Shown: positions 27,071-36,578 of the stretch, piece after piece
Layout: the number at the start of each line of letters is the position of its first letter
Numbering within the stretch: the first letter of the stretch is position 1
Assembly: GCA_003153555.1 (NCBI GenBank)
Contig: PLZS01000082.1
Span: 83,816 to 147,815, forward strand
Direction: 5' to 3'
Origin: Candidatus Melainabacteria bacterium
GTDB taxonomy: Bacteria; Cyanobacteriota; Vampirovibrionia; Obscuribacterales; Obscuribacteraceae
Length of the DNA stretch: 64,000 bases
Program-made: the position numbers and the translations under genes
Notes under the pieces: generated by a model
Told to the model about the DNA's origin: nothing
Databases searched by the model: none
Seen by the model: only the letters and a program-made list of their open reading frames with translations

Positions 27071-28642
27071 CTACAACACGAACTCTTGCTTCGGCTTGGG
27101 AACGATGACGTTCCAGCCGAGCGAAGCTCTGATATGCCCCTCGAGACCTTCCAGAGCATCGGGTTCGCCGTGCACGAGGAAGATGTTCTTGGGACGGCGT
27201 TCGAAGTGCCCCAACCAGCGAATCGTGTCCGAATAGTCCGCATGGGCGGAATAGTCAGGCATGAACTCGATAGTGGCGTGGATGCGCACATCCTTGCCGG
27301 CGATTCTCACCGATGAAGGACGCCGACTGGTATTGCCAGCCTTCATGTCGCCGACCAGTGCCTGACCGAGGGTGCCAGTGCCTTGATAGCCGACGAACAC
27401 AACGGTGCTCTGACGCGCCGGCAGCCGATGTTGAAGATGCTGCACGATGCGTCCGCCAGCCGCCATGCCACTTGACCCGATGACGATGATCGGCTTGCTC
27501 TGGGGCTCGAGCAGGGCAACGGACTGCTGCCAATCGGGGCACAGAGTGTGGTCGGGAGTTGTGAACGGATCGATTCCGGACGCGAACAACGCGCGCGTTT
27601 CGGCGTTAAACAGCTCGACGTGCTTGCGATGCGCCGCTGTCGACCGAATCGTCATCGGGCTGTCGATGAACACCGGAATCTGCGGGATTAGACCCTCGGA
27701 CATCAGTTGGCGAAGATCGCTCATCACGATCTGGGCGCGACCGACGGCAAAAGCCGGAATCATGATCACGCCGCAGCCGTACTTCGAATGTGACTCCAGA
27801 GCCCGCTCGTAAGCACGATTGATGATGTCGGCGAGAACAGCGAAGCGATCACGACGAACGTGCAGCTTGTTGCCGTAGGTCGACTCGACCATGACGTAAT
27901 CGGCGTTGCGAACCACTTCGAGCTGAGACAACAGAGGCATGTCGTAACGCCCGATGTTGCCGCTGAAACAGAAAGTGCGCTTGCCCGAGCCACTGCCGAT
28001 TTCCAGGTTGACCACGGCTGAACCAAGGATGTGTCCCGCATCGGTGAAGGTGACGGCGATGCCTGGCGCCAGCTCATGTCGTTCGTTGTAGGAGAGAGGA
28101 CGCAGGTGCTTCAGGGAAGCCTTGGCGTGGTCTTGGGTGTAAAGAGGCTGGCGCTGCGGAGTTTTTCCGGGCGACTTCTGTCCATCAGAGGCACCACTCT
28201 CGGTGGCAGGAAGAAGCTTGCGATTGCGAGCGTTGGCACGCTTGACCGCCTCTTCTTGCAAGAAACCAGAGTCGGGCAGCATGAATTGAAGCAGGTCGGC
28301 GGAAGCCTCAGTCAAGTAAGCGGGACCGGCGAAACCGTCTTTGACGAGCTTGGGAAGAAAACCAGAGTGGTCGATGTGAGCGTGGCTAATGACGATGAAG
28401 TTGATGTCGGAAGGCTTGATGCCGGCCGGCAAACGATTCATGAAGTCAGCGCGTTCGTCTTCGACCGTCAATCCGACGTCGACGAGAAAGCGAGTAACAC
28501 GGTCGCGTTCGATGTATTCGAACAAATTCAATGAACCAGTTACGGCACCAGCGGCGCCGAGAACGTGAAGCTTCATGAGCGGTTGACCGGTGCGTGCAAC
28601 TCGCTTTTGTTCTTGTTTTGTCAAAGTAGTCTCCTTGTTCAT
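27071..28642 (-). CDS. MBL-fold / beta-CASP RNA-processing nuclease
   Basis: The protein has 523 residues. The metallo-beta-lactamase core is clear: HAHIDHSG gives the HxHxDH zinc motif, DAGHILGSA a downstream ligand His, and the beta-CASP part has SSGMAAGGR, SAHADYSD and FLVHGEPDAL near the C-terminus. These are hallmarks of the CPSF73/Ysh1-like bacterial nucleases that cleave RNA. An insert of about 40 residues rich in Ser, Gly and Lys lies near 155-190. The codon use is much richer in G and C at third positions than in neighbours, which may mean high expression or foreign origin. It is divergent from the M48 peptidase gene. Confidence 0.9.
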   Translation of the reverse strand: MNKETTLTKQEQKRVARTGQPLMKLHVLGAAGAVTGSLNLFEYIERDRVTRFLVDVGLTVEDERADFMNRLPAGIKPSDINFIVISHAHIDHSGFLPKLVKDGFAGPAYLTEASADLLQFMLPDSGFLQEEAVKRANARNRKLLPATESGASDGQKSPGKTPQRQPLYTQDHAKASLKHLRPLSYNERHELAPGIAVTFTDAGHILGSAVVNLEIGSGSGKRTFCFSGNIGRYDMPLLSQLEVVRNADYVMVESTYGNKLHVRRDRFAVLADIINRAYERALESHSKYGCGVIMIPAFAVGRAQIVMSDLRQLMSEGLIPQIPVFIDSPMTIRSTAAHRKHVELFNAETRALFASGIDPFTTPDHTLCPDWQQSVALLEPQSKPIIVIGSSGMAAGGRIVQHLQHRLPARQSTVVFVGYQGTGTLGQALVGDMKAGNTSRRPSSVRIAGKDVRIHATIEFMPDYSAHADYSDTIRWLGHFERRPKNIFLVHGEPDALEGLEGHIRASLGWNVIVPKPKQEFVL

Positions 28643-29123
28643 ATGCTCTTTCGAGCGTTTTATCGACTGCCCAAGTACGGCTCCTGAACAGTGCGTGAAG
28701 CGCCTGCTATCAGAGTCCAGACCAAGTTCGGCGACAAGATGCGGTAGTGCGAAGGGAGGAAGAGAGAAAAGGGCTTATATGCGCTAAAGAAGGTTGCCTG
28801 AGGAAAGAAGAAAAGAACGAACGCAATGACCCTATCAACCGGGCAACGAACAACTCAAGAACGACAGAGCTGCGTTGGGTTTCAGTTGTTATAAGCTCGC
28901 GCGAACGAGCATCCTTGCCCGTTTATTAATGTAGCTAAGCTCTCGCAACCCCTTAACAACGCTCAATTCGATGAAGAAAGCTAAACTTACGCTTGCTTCG
29001 CTCTAAACTTGTAATTGATTAGGTCTTATTGGCAACCCCTGAATCGCGGGAGCTGCCATCGCGTCTCTGCCTCGAATGCTATAGTCGTCGAGGTTCGGAA
29101 AAATAGGATTGCTAACAAGAGAT
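28643..29123. other. Divergent intergenic region without recognised gene
   Basis: These 481 bases separate the leftward nuclease gene from the rightward M48 peptidase gene and should hold both promoters. Short open frames exist but none has a ribosome site or coding character. No structured RNA was recognised. Confidence 0.4.
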
Positions 29124-29963
29124 ATGCCAGATCAAGAAACATTGTATCAACGCGGTCCCGGCCTCAGTCCGCGACTGATCATCGCCTTATTAATTGCCGC
29201 CTTTTCGCTGATCAGTTACTTCGCCAGCACTAGCTACAATCCGATCACCGAAAAGAAGCAGCACCTTGATATGACACCGCGGCAAGAAATCGCCCTGGGA
29301 CTTCAGTCCACTCCATCGATGGAGCGACAGTACGGCGGAGAATCTCACGATGCAGCCGCTACTGCGGAAGTAAAAGAAATCGGCAATGAAATTGTTTCCA
29401 AAACTGACGCCGGCAAAACACCTTATAAGTTTGATTTCCACCTTCTTGCGGATAACGGAACAGTAAACGCTTTCGCGCTGCCAGGCGGTCAGGTCTTCAT
29501 CACCGAAGCGCTTCTGAAAAAGCTAAAAACAAGAGGTGAAATTGCCACCACTTTGGCACACGAAATTGGGCACGTGGCAGCTCGCCACTCGGCTCAGCAA
29601 GTGGCTAAGCAACAGCTCACCCAAGGTTTGACGGGCGCCGCTGTCATGGCAACGTACGATCCAAATGATCCTTCTACCCAAAACACCGCCGCCGTAGCAG
29701 CGCTTATAGGAGAAGTGGTTGGTCTAAAATTCGGCAGAAATGATGAACTAGAGGCAGATAAGTTGGGCGTACGCTTCGCTTCTGACGCTGGTTACGACCC
29801 ACGCTCCATGATCAGTGTTATGCAAACATTGGACAAAGTAGCCAAATCCAGAACACCAGAATTCTTCAGCACCCACCCAAATCCAGCCAATCGCATCACA
29901 CACATTGAGCAAGCGATTGCCTCAAAATATCCCAACGGCGTCCCGGATGGCTTTGTCAAATAG
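29124..29963 (+). CDS. M48 family zinc metallopeptidase
   Basis: The protein has 279 residues from the ATG at 29124; a TTG five codons earlier is possible but has no proper ribosome site. One hydrophobic segment (about 16-32, LIIALLIAAFSLISYFA) anchors or exports the protein. The catalytic site is THLAHEIGH-like: HEIGH gives the HExxH motif, and the third ligand is Glu in NDELEADKLG. The substrate strand AFALPGGQVFIT before it is also characteristic of the M48B (BepA/LoiP-type) group, which works on envelope proteins in the periplasm. The size fits the family without TPR repeats. A hairpin follows the stop. Confidence 0.92.
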   Translation: MPDQETLYQRGPGLSPRLIIALLIAAFSLISYFASTSYNPITEKKQHLDMTPRQEIALGLQSTPSMERQYGGESHDAAATAEVKEIGNEIVSKTDAGKTPYKFDFHLLADNGTVNAFALPGGQVFITEALLKKLKTRGEIATTLAHEIGHVAARHSAQQVAKQQLTQGLTGAAVMATYDPNDPSTQNTAAVAALIGEVVGLKFGRNDELEADKLGVRFASDAGYDPRSMISVMQTLDKVAKSRTPEFFSTHPNPANRITHIEQAIASKYPNGVPDGFVK

Positions 29964-29972
29964 GCAGTGGCT

Positions 29973-30010
29973 GAAGTGCTGAAACGTCAGATAAGACGCT
30001 CCAGCACTTC
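29973..30010. terminator. Hairpin between convergent genes, likely bidirectional terminator
   Basis: GAAGTGCTG (29973-29981) pairs with CAGCACTTC (30002-30010), and the loop has an inner CGTC/GACG stem. It lies 10 bp after the M48 stop and 23 bp before the stop of the leftward gene. The downstream T-rich stretch is weak. Confidence 0.65.
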
Positions 30011-30032
30011 TTCTGTCGAAAATTTAAAACTG

Positions 30033-30683
30033 TTAGAATCCACTGTCGGCTGGATTTGTATCCTGCGAGTTGGCGCTCGAGTACGTGCGGTAAGCGGCAC
30101 CGCCACCGGTGGTAGTCGAATAAGCTCTACTTGGGGGTGCTTGATACGAAGGAGCGGTGACAGGAAAGGTTGCAGGCGAAGTGGTTGGGATGTCATAAGA
30201 GGCGACAACTTGAACGTCGGGCGATGATACTAGGTTATAGGCTCCGCCGTTGGTGCCGCCTTGACTCCACTCCTGCCCACCCAGGAACTCATCCCGTCCC
30301 CAAGCATCCGGCAATCTTGAACCGTGACCTGTAGTCAAACCTGCATCTTGCTGCCCAGTGATGCCCGCGTTGATGCGATGTTCAGCTGTGAATCCGCCAT
30401 AGAAGGGAGGCGGGGAATCACCGACGCCTTCATCACCGTATATTGCCTCGGCGCGTCCGGCCTTAATAGCGTTACTCACAAAGCTATCTGTGCACGTGGC
30501 TGGCAAGCCATTACGAGTGCCTCCGGAGGCGGTGTAACCAAAGTGGGCGACGCTAGTGCGAGGCAGTCTGCCATTGTTGTTGGCGGCATCGGCAGCTGGA
30601 GTCACTATGACCACCGAGATGATCAGCAAAGTTATGGCTTGCATTGCTCTTTTAACAGACGCGCCAAAATTATGTGACTGCAT
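30033..30683 (-). CDS. Exported hypothetical protein
   Basis: The protein has 216 residues from the ATG at 30683, which has GGAGG 7 bp upstream; a longer frame to 30806 lacks such a site. A signal peptide is clear (VKRAMQAITLLIISVVIVTPAADA). The mature part is rich in Gly, Ser, Thr and Asn, with two Cys-poor regions and a His in GGFTAEHRIN; the tail is Ala/Thr/Pro/Tyr/Ser-rich and probably disordered. The middle (YGDEGVGDSPP, RINAGITGQQDAGLTTGHGS) recalls no known enzyme that can be named with confidence. It is likely periplasmic or surface-exposed. Confidence 0.68.
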   Translation of the reverse strand: MQSHNFGASVKRAMQAITLLIISVVIVTPAADAANNNGRLPRTSVAHFGYTASGGTRNGLPATCTDSFVSNAIKAGRAEAIYGDEGVGDSPPPFYGGFTAEHRINAGITGQQDAGLTTGHGSRLPDAWGRDEFLGGQEWSQGGTNGGAYNLVSSPDVQVVASYDIPTTSPATFPVTAPSYQAPPSRAYSTTTGGGAAYRTYSSANSQDTNPADSGF

Positions 30684-30905
30684 GACAATGCCTCCAACTG
30701 GAACTTGTATAACTCGCCTGGAGCTCAACTGCGAGTTCCATGCTTGCAGTGTACGATTCAAATTTGGCGAAGTTTTGGCGTTTTGTAATTGCAATATTAA
30801 ATCCAAAAGTAGCAGCTGAGAATGAACATTTGTGGTGACCGCAATATTGTTCAGAAAAGAGAACGCCGCTAGCTGCTAATCTGTACACGTGATCCGAGAA
30901 TCCAC

Positions 30906-31913
30906 ATGTCTAAAAAACAGAAAAAACAGAATTCAAGCGCCGCTCCCGGCTCACAGGTAGAGTTCCAACCTCCGCCGGAATTAGAACCTTTGCGGGTAGC
31001 GGAACTGCAAAATTCGCCTTCTTTGAACGACCTTTATCAGGTGCTCGAATCGGCTAAATCAGAACTTGGCCGCAAGTTCGAACTGGTGTGGAAAACCAAC
31101 CCGGAATCACCCGGTTATGTTCTCAGCGTGGGTTGTCCTGCTGACCAGGGAATTCCACCCGATTGGTGCTTAATAATGCCAGACGGTACAGCTGCTTGGA
31201 CTTATCTTGGCGATGATGTCGCTTTGATCCAACTGCACGTCCGTAACCTGGCAGGAAATCCAGACAGCAAGTCGCCAACGCCAGCATTTCCTGATTTTTC
31301 TTTTCCCGCATTAAGTTCAGTTGACGGAGTCAACCCGTTTCCCTTCGGTCAACTTGGCAGAATTGCCACCGCTGCACCTGCCGACACCGCCGATACTGAG
31401 CCCTTCATGGCCCCTATCGCGCGCGATTTTGCCACGCTGCGAAAGCATCACGAGTTACTGCTGCAACCTGAAACAGGCGTGCTGAGCCAGTGGTGGATGA
31501 TGTATTTTCTCGAGCAAGAATATTATCGCTTTAAGGCTTGCAGCTTCCCTGTAACTCTGGCCGTATTCGATTTAACCATGCGCACAGGCAATGGATTGAC
31601 ACCGCTCTCGGTATCACACATCAAACAAATTGGACAAAGAGTTACAAATGCTAAGCGCAAGATAGATTTGTTCGGACACTTTGGCAGCACGCTGTATGCA
31701 CTTATGTTGCCGCATACCGAGGTGACCGCTGGAACGAACGTCGCCAACCGGATCAAGCAGCTGATTACAGACGAGAGACAGGACCAGGGCTGGGACAACT
31801 CTCAAATCTTAGTGCGCATGGGCATTGCAGCCATCCCTAAAGATGCCCAGGACCTAAATGGTCTTATTTTGGAAGCAGTCGAGAATTTGAAGGTCCCAGA
31901 ACAAGTTGTCTAG
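30906..31913 (+). CDS. Protein with degenerate GGDEF domain
   Basis: The protein has 335 residues. The C-terminal ~170 residues follow the diguanylate cyclase pattern: GVLSQWWMMYFLEQE in place of 'tgL.nr..f...l', FPVTLAVFDLT as the first core strand, and RKIDLFGHFGSTLYALMLPHT where 'R..D..aRyGGDEFavlLp.t' is expected. The GGDEF signature is thus HFGST, and the key Asp/Glu needed for GTP and metal are missing, so cyclase activity is unlikely; c-di-GMP or nucleotide binding or a purely structural role is possible. The N-terminal ~190 residues have no recognised domain. It has no membrane segment and is transcribed alone. Confidence 0.7.
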   Translation: MSKKQKKQNSSAAPGSQVEFQPPPELEPLRVAELQNSPSLNDLYQVLESAKSELGRKFELVWKTNPESPGYVLSVGCPADQGIPPDWCLIMPDGTAAWTYLGDDVALIQLHVRNLAGNPDSKSPTPAFPDFSFPALSSVDGVNPFPFGQLGRIATAAPADTADTEPFMAPIARDFATLRKHHELLLQPETGVLSQWWMMYFLEQEYYRFKACSFPVTLAVFDLTMRTGNGLTPLSVSHIKQIGQRVTNAKRKIDLFGHFGSTLYALMLPHTEVTAGTNVANRIKQLITDERQDQGWDNSQILVRMGIAAIPKDAQDLNGLILEAVENLKVPEQVV

Positions 31914-31972
31914 TTCGAATTGGATCAAGCGCATGCGAAGAGCGAGGCTTGCGTCGGAGACGTGTCGGGTTC

Positions 31973-32656
31973 CTAAATCGCGTAATCAGAACTAATTAGG
32001 TATTTCGGTGGTTCGTCCTCTTCGATTGTAGTTCGCGCGAATGGCTTACCCAGAAAGCAATTGTCAGTGGTGTCATCGTTCAGACTGCTTATTTCTGCCG
32101 CCAACACTTGCTTATCCTTGACATATCCTGAGAATTTATGACACAGGCGCGGGCTCAAAGTCACGCTCTCACCTGGTTCCAAAAGAATAACTCCTTCTGC
32201 TGGAATTTTTCTTCTCACTCCATCGACTTGAATGCTTACCTCACGATCTGAAAGTGATTTCTCATCACTAGCAGCCCAAGCCAATTCTACCTGCAAACGC
32301 CCACCACTGCGATTGATCAAATCTTCTGTTTTGCACCAGTGAAAATGCCATGGTGTGATTTGTTCGGGTTGAACGACCATGTACTTTTCAGCGTATGTCT
32401 TTGTCGTCACCGGCTCGTTGTGAAAGAAATGTCCGTTCCGCACAATGAACAAGAGCAAGCCGATCTTCTCGAAATCGTTACTACCGAAATCGGTGATGTT
32501 CCAACCCAAGCCATGGCTGCGGATCTCATCGGCTTCATCACCAACAGACTTCCAATCAGACTTTGTCCAATAAGCCCATGGTGGAAGACGTATGCCTTTC
32601 TCGTTAAATAAGTCGAGCGCCTCACTGATTACACGGTTGATTTGACTGCGCTTCAT
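31973..32656 (-). CDS. D-lyxose/D-mannose isomerase family protein
   Basis: The protein has 227 residues, close to the 225-230 typical of this cupin-fold ketol-isomerase family (EcSI-II type). The metal site is visible: TPWHFHWCKTEDL supplies two His and the Glu, and a later His lies in SPRLCHKFSG. The family exchanges D-lyxose with D-xylulose and D-mannose with D-fructose. It overlaps the TlpA-like gene by 4 bp (ATGA), so it is translationally coupled. No other sugar-catabolic gene is adjacent, and the pairing with a redox protein is unusual. Confidence 0.85.
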   Translation of the reverse strand: MKRSQINRVISEALDLFNEKGIRLPPWAYWTKSDWKSVGDEADEIRSHGLGWNITDFGSNDFEKIGLLLFIVRNGHFFHNEPVTTKTYAEKYMVVQPEQITPWHFHWCKTEDLINRSGGRLQVELAWAASDEKSLSDREVSIQVDGVRRKIPAEGVILLEPGESVTLSPRLCHKFSGYVKDKQVLAAEISSLNDDTTDNCFLGKPFARTTIEEDEPPKYLISSDYAI

Positions 32657-33939
32657 TGCTCCCTCTTCAGACTTTTTCCGTTTACAAATTTGTTCAAATC
32701 TTCAATAAACCCTTCTCTCAGGTGCGCTGGTGCGATGCCGACATGCACGCCTTTGACGATACCATCTCGTCCAATGAAAATAGTGCAGGGGATGCCTTCA
32801 ACGTTATAGGTAGAGGCAATTCGACCGTCCTGGTCTAGGGCGGATGGAACGTGTATTTTGTTGGACAGCATAAAGTGTTTAGCGGCATTCATCTCCTCCC
32901 CCTTGTTGACGGCGATGAACACGACACCTTTAGTTTTAAAATCCTCGCTCGCCCTGGCAAAAATCGGCAGCGACATGACGCATGGCGGGCACCATGTCGC
33001 CCAGAAGTCGAGCACTACAAGCCGATCGCGTAAGCTGGAAAGCTTTATTTTAGTGCCATCCGACATAGGCAAAGTCACATCTGGTGCCTTTTTGCCTATT
33101 AATTCACCGCCCTCTTCATGAAAAAACTCGCGCACGAATTTTGCACTGGGTGGATGTGTGGTGTCAAAACGCCCATCATTCATCGGCTTGCCGAAAACCT
33201 GATCTTTGTATAGAAAGGAAAGCAGAATTTTATTGCCGGCACGTTTCGCGCTCTCCGACAACCCTTCACTCATGTCTGGCTGCACTTTCTTCAACACCGG
33301 TGGATTGCTTTTCTCCACCCAAATGTCTGTGTCATACTTCTGCGGTTGCGAGAGCCTGAGACGATCACATTCAACCCCATCGACCTTCTCAGTGCCAATG
33401 TACTGGACGCGCTGAACTCCATCCATAATCGCGGTGTATGGATTAGCTTCCATTAACTCACGCGTCAAAGCGAAATTTAAAAGACCAGCGGTGACGAATC
33501 TAAACTCATGCTTGTCAAAATTCTCTTGGAGAGTAGGCAATGATGGCGCAAGCATGTACGCTCCGGCTGGCTTAAAGTAAAACTCTGATCTTTTGCCGTT
33601 TGACACGGCGCTGCCACCACGGGTAGAGACTAGCTCAACGGAATAGCGATTTGGTTTGGCAATTGAAATCACATATTGGGCAGGTAAATCTTGCTTGGTT
33701 CCTTGAGCTGATTGAAGCGTCATGCTTACTTTTATTTTGGTACTAAGCGAAACGGATGATCGATAAGTATCAAACATCTTCTGCAAAATCTGTTCGCAAT
33801 GAGCATCAATTTTTACTGCAGTCTTAGGCGCAGCCTTATTTGTTTGGGGCGTGGCGGGAGCGGCAAAAGTCGGTGAGTTGAATAATTGTGCAAGCGTAAG
33901 GGCTAAACCGATGAGCAGCAATTTGATCTGAATTTTCAT
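32653..33939 (-). CDS. Exported TlpA-like thioredoxin with N-terminal LolA/DUF2092-like domain
   Basis: The protein has 428 residues. A signal peptide (QIKLLLIGLALTLAQL) is followed by a Thr/Ala/Lys-rich stretch, then about 200 residues resembling the LolA/LppX beta fold of DUF2092 proteins (KIKVSMTLQSAQ, QYVISIAKPNRYSVEL, RSEFYFKPAG). The C-terminal 140 residues are a TlpA/ResA-type thioredoxin: PDVTLPMSDGTKIKLSSLRD, then FWATWCPPC with the CxxC redox pair and a cis-Pro in EGIPCTIFIG. It likely acts as a periplasmic disulfide reductase with a lipid-binding or carrier domain. It overlaps the downstream isomerase gene by 4 bp and lies 59 bp below the kinase gene, so the three probably form one operon. 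Confidence 0.85.
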   Translation of the reverse strand: MKIQIKLLLIGLALTLAQLFNSPTFAAPATPQTNKAAPKTAVKIDAHCEQILQKMFDTYRSSVSLSTKIKVSMTLQSAQGTKQDLPAQYVISIAKPNRYSVELVSTRGGSAVSNGKRSEFYFKPAGAYMLAPSLPTLQENFDKHEFRFVTAGLLNFALTRELMEANPYTAIMDGVQRVQYIGTEKVDGVECDRLRLSQPQKYDTDIWVEKSNPPVLKKVQPDMSEGLSESAKRAGNKILLSFLYKDQVFGKPMNDGRFDTTHPPSAKFVREFFHEEGGELIGKKAPDVTLPMSDGTKIKLSSLRDRLVVLDFWATWCPPCVMSLPIFARASEDFKTKGVVFIAVNKGEEMNAAKHFMLSNKIHVPSALDQDGRIASTYNVEGIPCTIFIGRDGIVKGVHVGIAPAHLREGFIEDLNKFVNGKSLKREQ

Positions 33940-33998
33940 AACGCTCCTGTGTCGTAGGTCAATTGTAGAACTTGATGGACTGCTTGGCCACGTTTTCG

Positions 33999-36302
33999 CT
34001 AGCCTTCAACCGCCGACTTAGATTCAACTTTCTCAGGTACCGGTTCTGAAGATTGTTTCGGCGATAGCGATTTTCCATCCACGCTTGTGCCTTTATCCAC
34101 TTGAGCCGGTTCTAAGTCCAAGATGGCTTCATCTGGGATGTAGCCGGTGTCGGCACCTGCATTGGATTTCTGCACATGAAATACCAGCACATCTGCCAGG
34201 CGCACAGCCGAAGCAACAGTTGTTCGGTCAGCAGCATCCGTAAAAATGAGCTGGGCGACTGAATTGTTGACTGTGCCGGTTATGCTAGTTGGCTGTTCGG
34301 TTAAGTCCTCTGACCCAAATTTGCTAACCGATTCCCTACCGACAAGCTTATTACCATCCTGATTCAAATCAATAGTAAAAGTGCCATACGACCAAAGTCC
34401 CGAAAAAGGCATGATTGAAGGGCTCGGCGCTTGCGAAGCCTGATCCCATTTTCCGTCGGGACGATGGTGGGCGAGCCGAAGTTTCGCGGCTTCCAATTCT
34501 CGACCTGTTCCCCAGTACAAACGCTCATATTGTGCATCGAATAAGTCATGGAAAGCTTTTTGAACGGAGTCGGGATCAGCTTTTTCGATGGATTGGTGGG
34601 CGAGAAAAAGTGCCGAGAGCTCGTTGAGAACCTTTTCAGCTTCCGCGTACTTGCCTTGATCAAGATAAACAGTGGCTAGAGTGTTGCGAAAACGAACCGG
34701 AGAAACACTTTTTTCGACACCAGATGTATTCGCATCGGCAACCAAAATTGCTTCTTTCAACAACTTTTCTGCAAGCACATAGTCAGCTGCGATTTTCTGA
34801 TTTCTGGACGGCACCACTTTGTCATCGCCAGGAGCGATTCCGTCACCTTCGAATAACATAGTCTCATGCTCAGCATCATGCATGGCGATGTCGGCCCGTT
34901 GATTCAGACTTTCTGCAAGCGCTAAAGTATTAGGGGCAAGATGTGAGCGCAGATCGAGCGCCCGTTGTGAGTATTCGGCTGCCTCCGATGTAAAACCCTG
35001 CGATGACTTCTCTTTGGCAAGCTGAAACTCCAGTTCCGCTTCGTGCAGCTGCTGTTCCTTGGCACCACCTATGATGGCGACTTGTGGCTGAGTAATATTG
35101 AAAGAACAAACCACCCATACGGTCACAAGGGCTGAGCAAAGCATGATCAAAGGGTTGGTCCAACTGCTCTTTTGGATCTTTTGAAAAAACATTGTGTTCG
35201 TTGCTTCCGTTGGCGAAGATTGCTGCTCAACCGGTGTTTTAGGCGGCGAGGCTGCATTCGCCGCCTTCGGGCCGACTAGAAATTTTCTGCTACCAATGTC
35301 TGTTTTCAATTGACTAAGATCTTGGTATCTATTATCGGGATCTGTCGCCAGTGCCTTAGCGACGATTTGTTCAAGCTCTGCCACGTCGGGGATACCGCTG
35401 CGTCGCTCCGAAATCTTTGCTGCTTTTTCATTGACATGGAGCATCAGTGTTTCAATTGCACTTTCACCCCTATGCGGTGGATTCCCCGTCAGTGCTTCGA
35501 ACATCACACATCCCAGGGAATAGATATCAGAACGCGCATCAACCACACGACCTTTACATTGCTCCGGGCTCATGTAGAGCGGACTGCCAAAAATCTCTCC
35601 TGTCTGGGTGAGGTGCTGAACTGGAGTTTCTCCTCGTGGCAAAACCTTGGCGATGCCAAAATCGACAATATGAACGTTTGATTTGTGCTCACTAACATTC
35701 GACAGCATTATATTGCTTGGCTTGATGTCACGGTGCACTATACCCTTCGTATGAGCGTGGGCAAGACCATCGCATACTTGCTCAAATAAATCGAAGAACT
35801 CGTTTGACTCCAGATACTTCTTCTCAGTGAGTAATTCGGCGAGGCTGATCCCGTCCACATATTCCATGACGATGTAAGGTTGGCCGGAAGGAGCGACGCC
35901 ATAATCCGACACCGACATCAGGCGTGGATGGCGAAGACTAATTGCCGCCTTTGCCTCCGCTTTGAAGCGTTCCCTGCTGGCGTCATCATTGATCAGGTGA
36001 GTGTGCAAAATTTTGATCGCCAAAATGTTGCCAATCAGCGTATGACGCGCCTTATAGACTGACCCCATTCCACCTTTGCCAAGGAATTCAACGATCTCAT
36101 AGCGCTCTGACAAAATGGTACCAGATGCGATATCAGAGAGATTATTAGGGCGCTCGAAAACAATCGGTTCGTCATCGCCGTCTGGACTGACAACGATTTG
36201 TTCAGCGGACCTACTCAATTCGTCGAATCGATTTTGCTGTTTACTGTTCTCTTCCAACCAGCAAGCTCCTGCTGTAAAGTCTGCCTGTAGGCTATTCAGC
36301 AA
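33999..36302 (-). CDS. PknB-type Ser/Thr protein kinase with membrane segment and tetratricopeptide-like region
   Basis: The protein has 767 residues. The kinase domain (about 67-340) is complete: GKGGMGSVYKA, Lys97 in AIKIL, H190-R-D192 with PSN, and D214-F-G216, then MSPEQ and DIYSLGCVMFE. A single hydrophobic segment (about 383-400) crosses the membrane, after which comes an extracytoplasmic part with helical repeat-like segments (about 420-610) and a beta-rich end. It is likely a receptor kinase. The start is uncertain: TTG at 36302 has AGGG close by, while a TTG at 36257 has AGGAG 8 bp upstream. The downstream TlpA and isomerase genes follow on the same strand. Confidence 0.9.
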   Translation of the reverse strand: MLNSLQADFTAGACWLEENSKQQNRFDELSRSAEQIVVSPDGDDEPIVFERPNNLSDIASGTILSERYEIVEFLGKGGMGSVYKARHTLIGNILAIKILHTHLINDDASRERFKAEAKAAISLRHPRLMSVSDYGVAPSGQPYIVMEYVDGISLAELLTEKKYLESNEFFDLFEQVCDGLAHAHTKGIVHRDIKPSNIMLSNVSEHKSNVHIVDFGIAKVLPRGETPVQHLTQTGEIFGSPLYMSPEQCKGRVVDARSDIYSLGCVMFEALTGNPPHRGESAIETLMLHVNEKAAKISERRSGIPDVAELEQIVAKALATDPDNRYQDLSQLKTDIGSRKFLVGPKAANAASPPKTPVEQQSSPTEATNTMFFQKIQKSSWTNPLIMLCSALVTVWVVCSFNITQPQVAIIGGAKEQQLHEAELEFQLAKEKSSQGFTSEAAEYSQRALDLRSHLAPNTLALAESLNQRADIAMHDAEHETMLFEGDGIAPGDDKVVPSRNQKIAADYVLAEKLLKEAILVADANTSGVEKSVSPVRFRNTLATVYLDQGKYAEAEKVLNELSALFLAHQSIEKADPDSVQKAFHDLFDAQYERLYWGTGRELEAAKLRLAHHRPDGKWDQASQAPSPSIMPFSGLWSYGTFTIDLNQDGNKLVGRESVSKFGSEDLTEQPTSITGTVNNSVAQLIFTDAADRTTVASAVRLADVLVFHVQKSNAGADTGYIPDEAILDLEPAQVDKGTSVDGKSLSPKQSSEPVPEKVESKSAVEG

Positions 36303-36578
36303 TCTACCCTAGAAGCTTAACAGCAACATCCTGCATCAATTTGAACAGAGTGAGAAAACACCGAATTAATTAGAATCGGTTGCTAAAAACCGAACCTGGT
36401 AAGCAGGTAAGTGCAATACGTCGGTCGGCTGTATGCGCCTTGAGAAAGCCGAAATACTATCCCTCTTGCTCGAAGATTCTTGATTTACAAGATGCAATGA
36501 GCATAATCATAAAACTATGAGCGTAATTTCCAAGTAAGCTAGTGCTTGCGGGAACCGTCAGATGCTAAAGGAGAGCCG

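Noticed and set aside
26778..27236. Rightward open frame of 152 codons before and across the 3' end of the MBL nuclease gene
   Set aside because: It runs antisense through the coding part and its product has no domain-like pattern.
28031..28534. Rightward open frame of 167 codons within the MBL nuclease gene
   Set aside because: Shadow of the strongly G/C-biased nuclease gene, which opens long antisense frames.
30684..30806. N-terminal extension of the exported protein at 30033-30683
   Set aside because: The ATG at 30683 has GGAGG at ideal distance and opens directly into a signal peptide.
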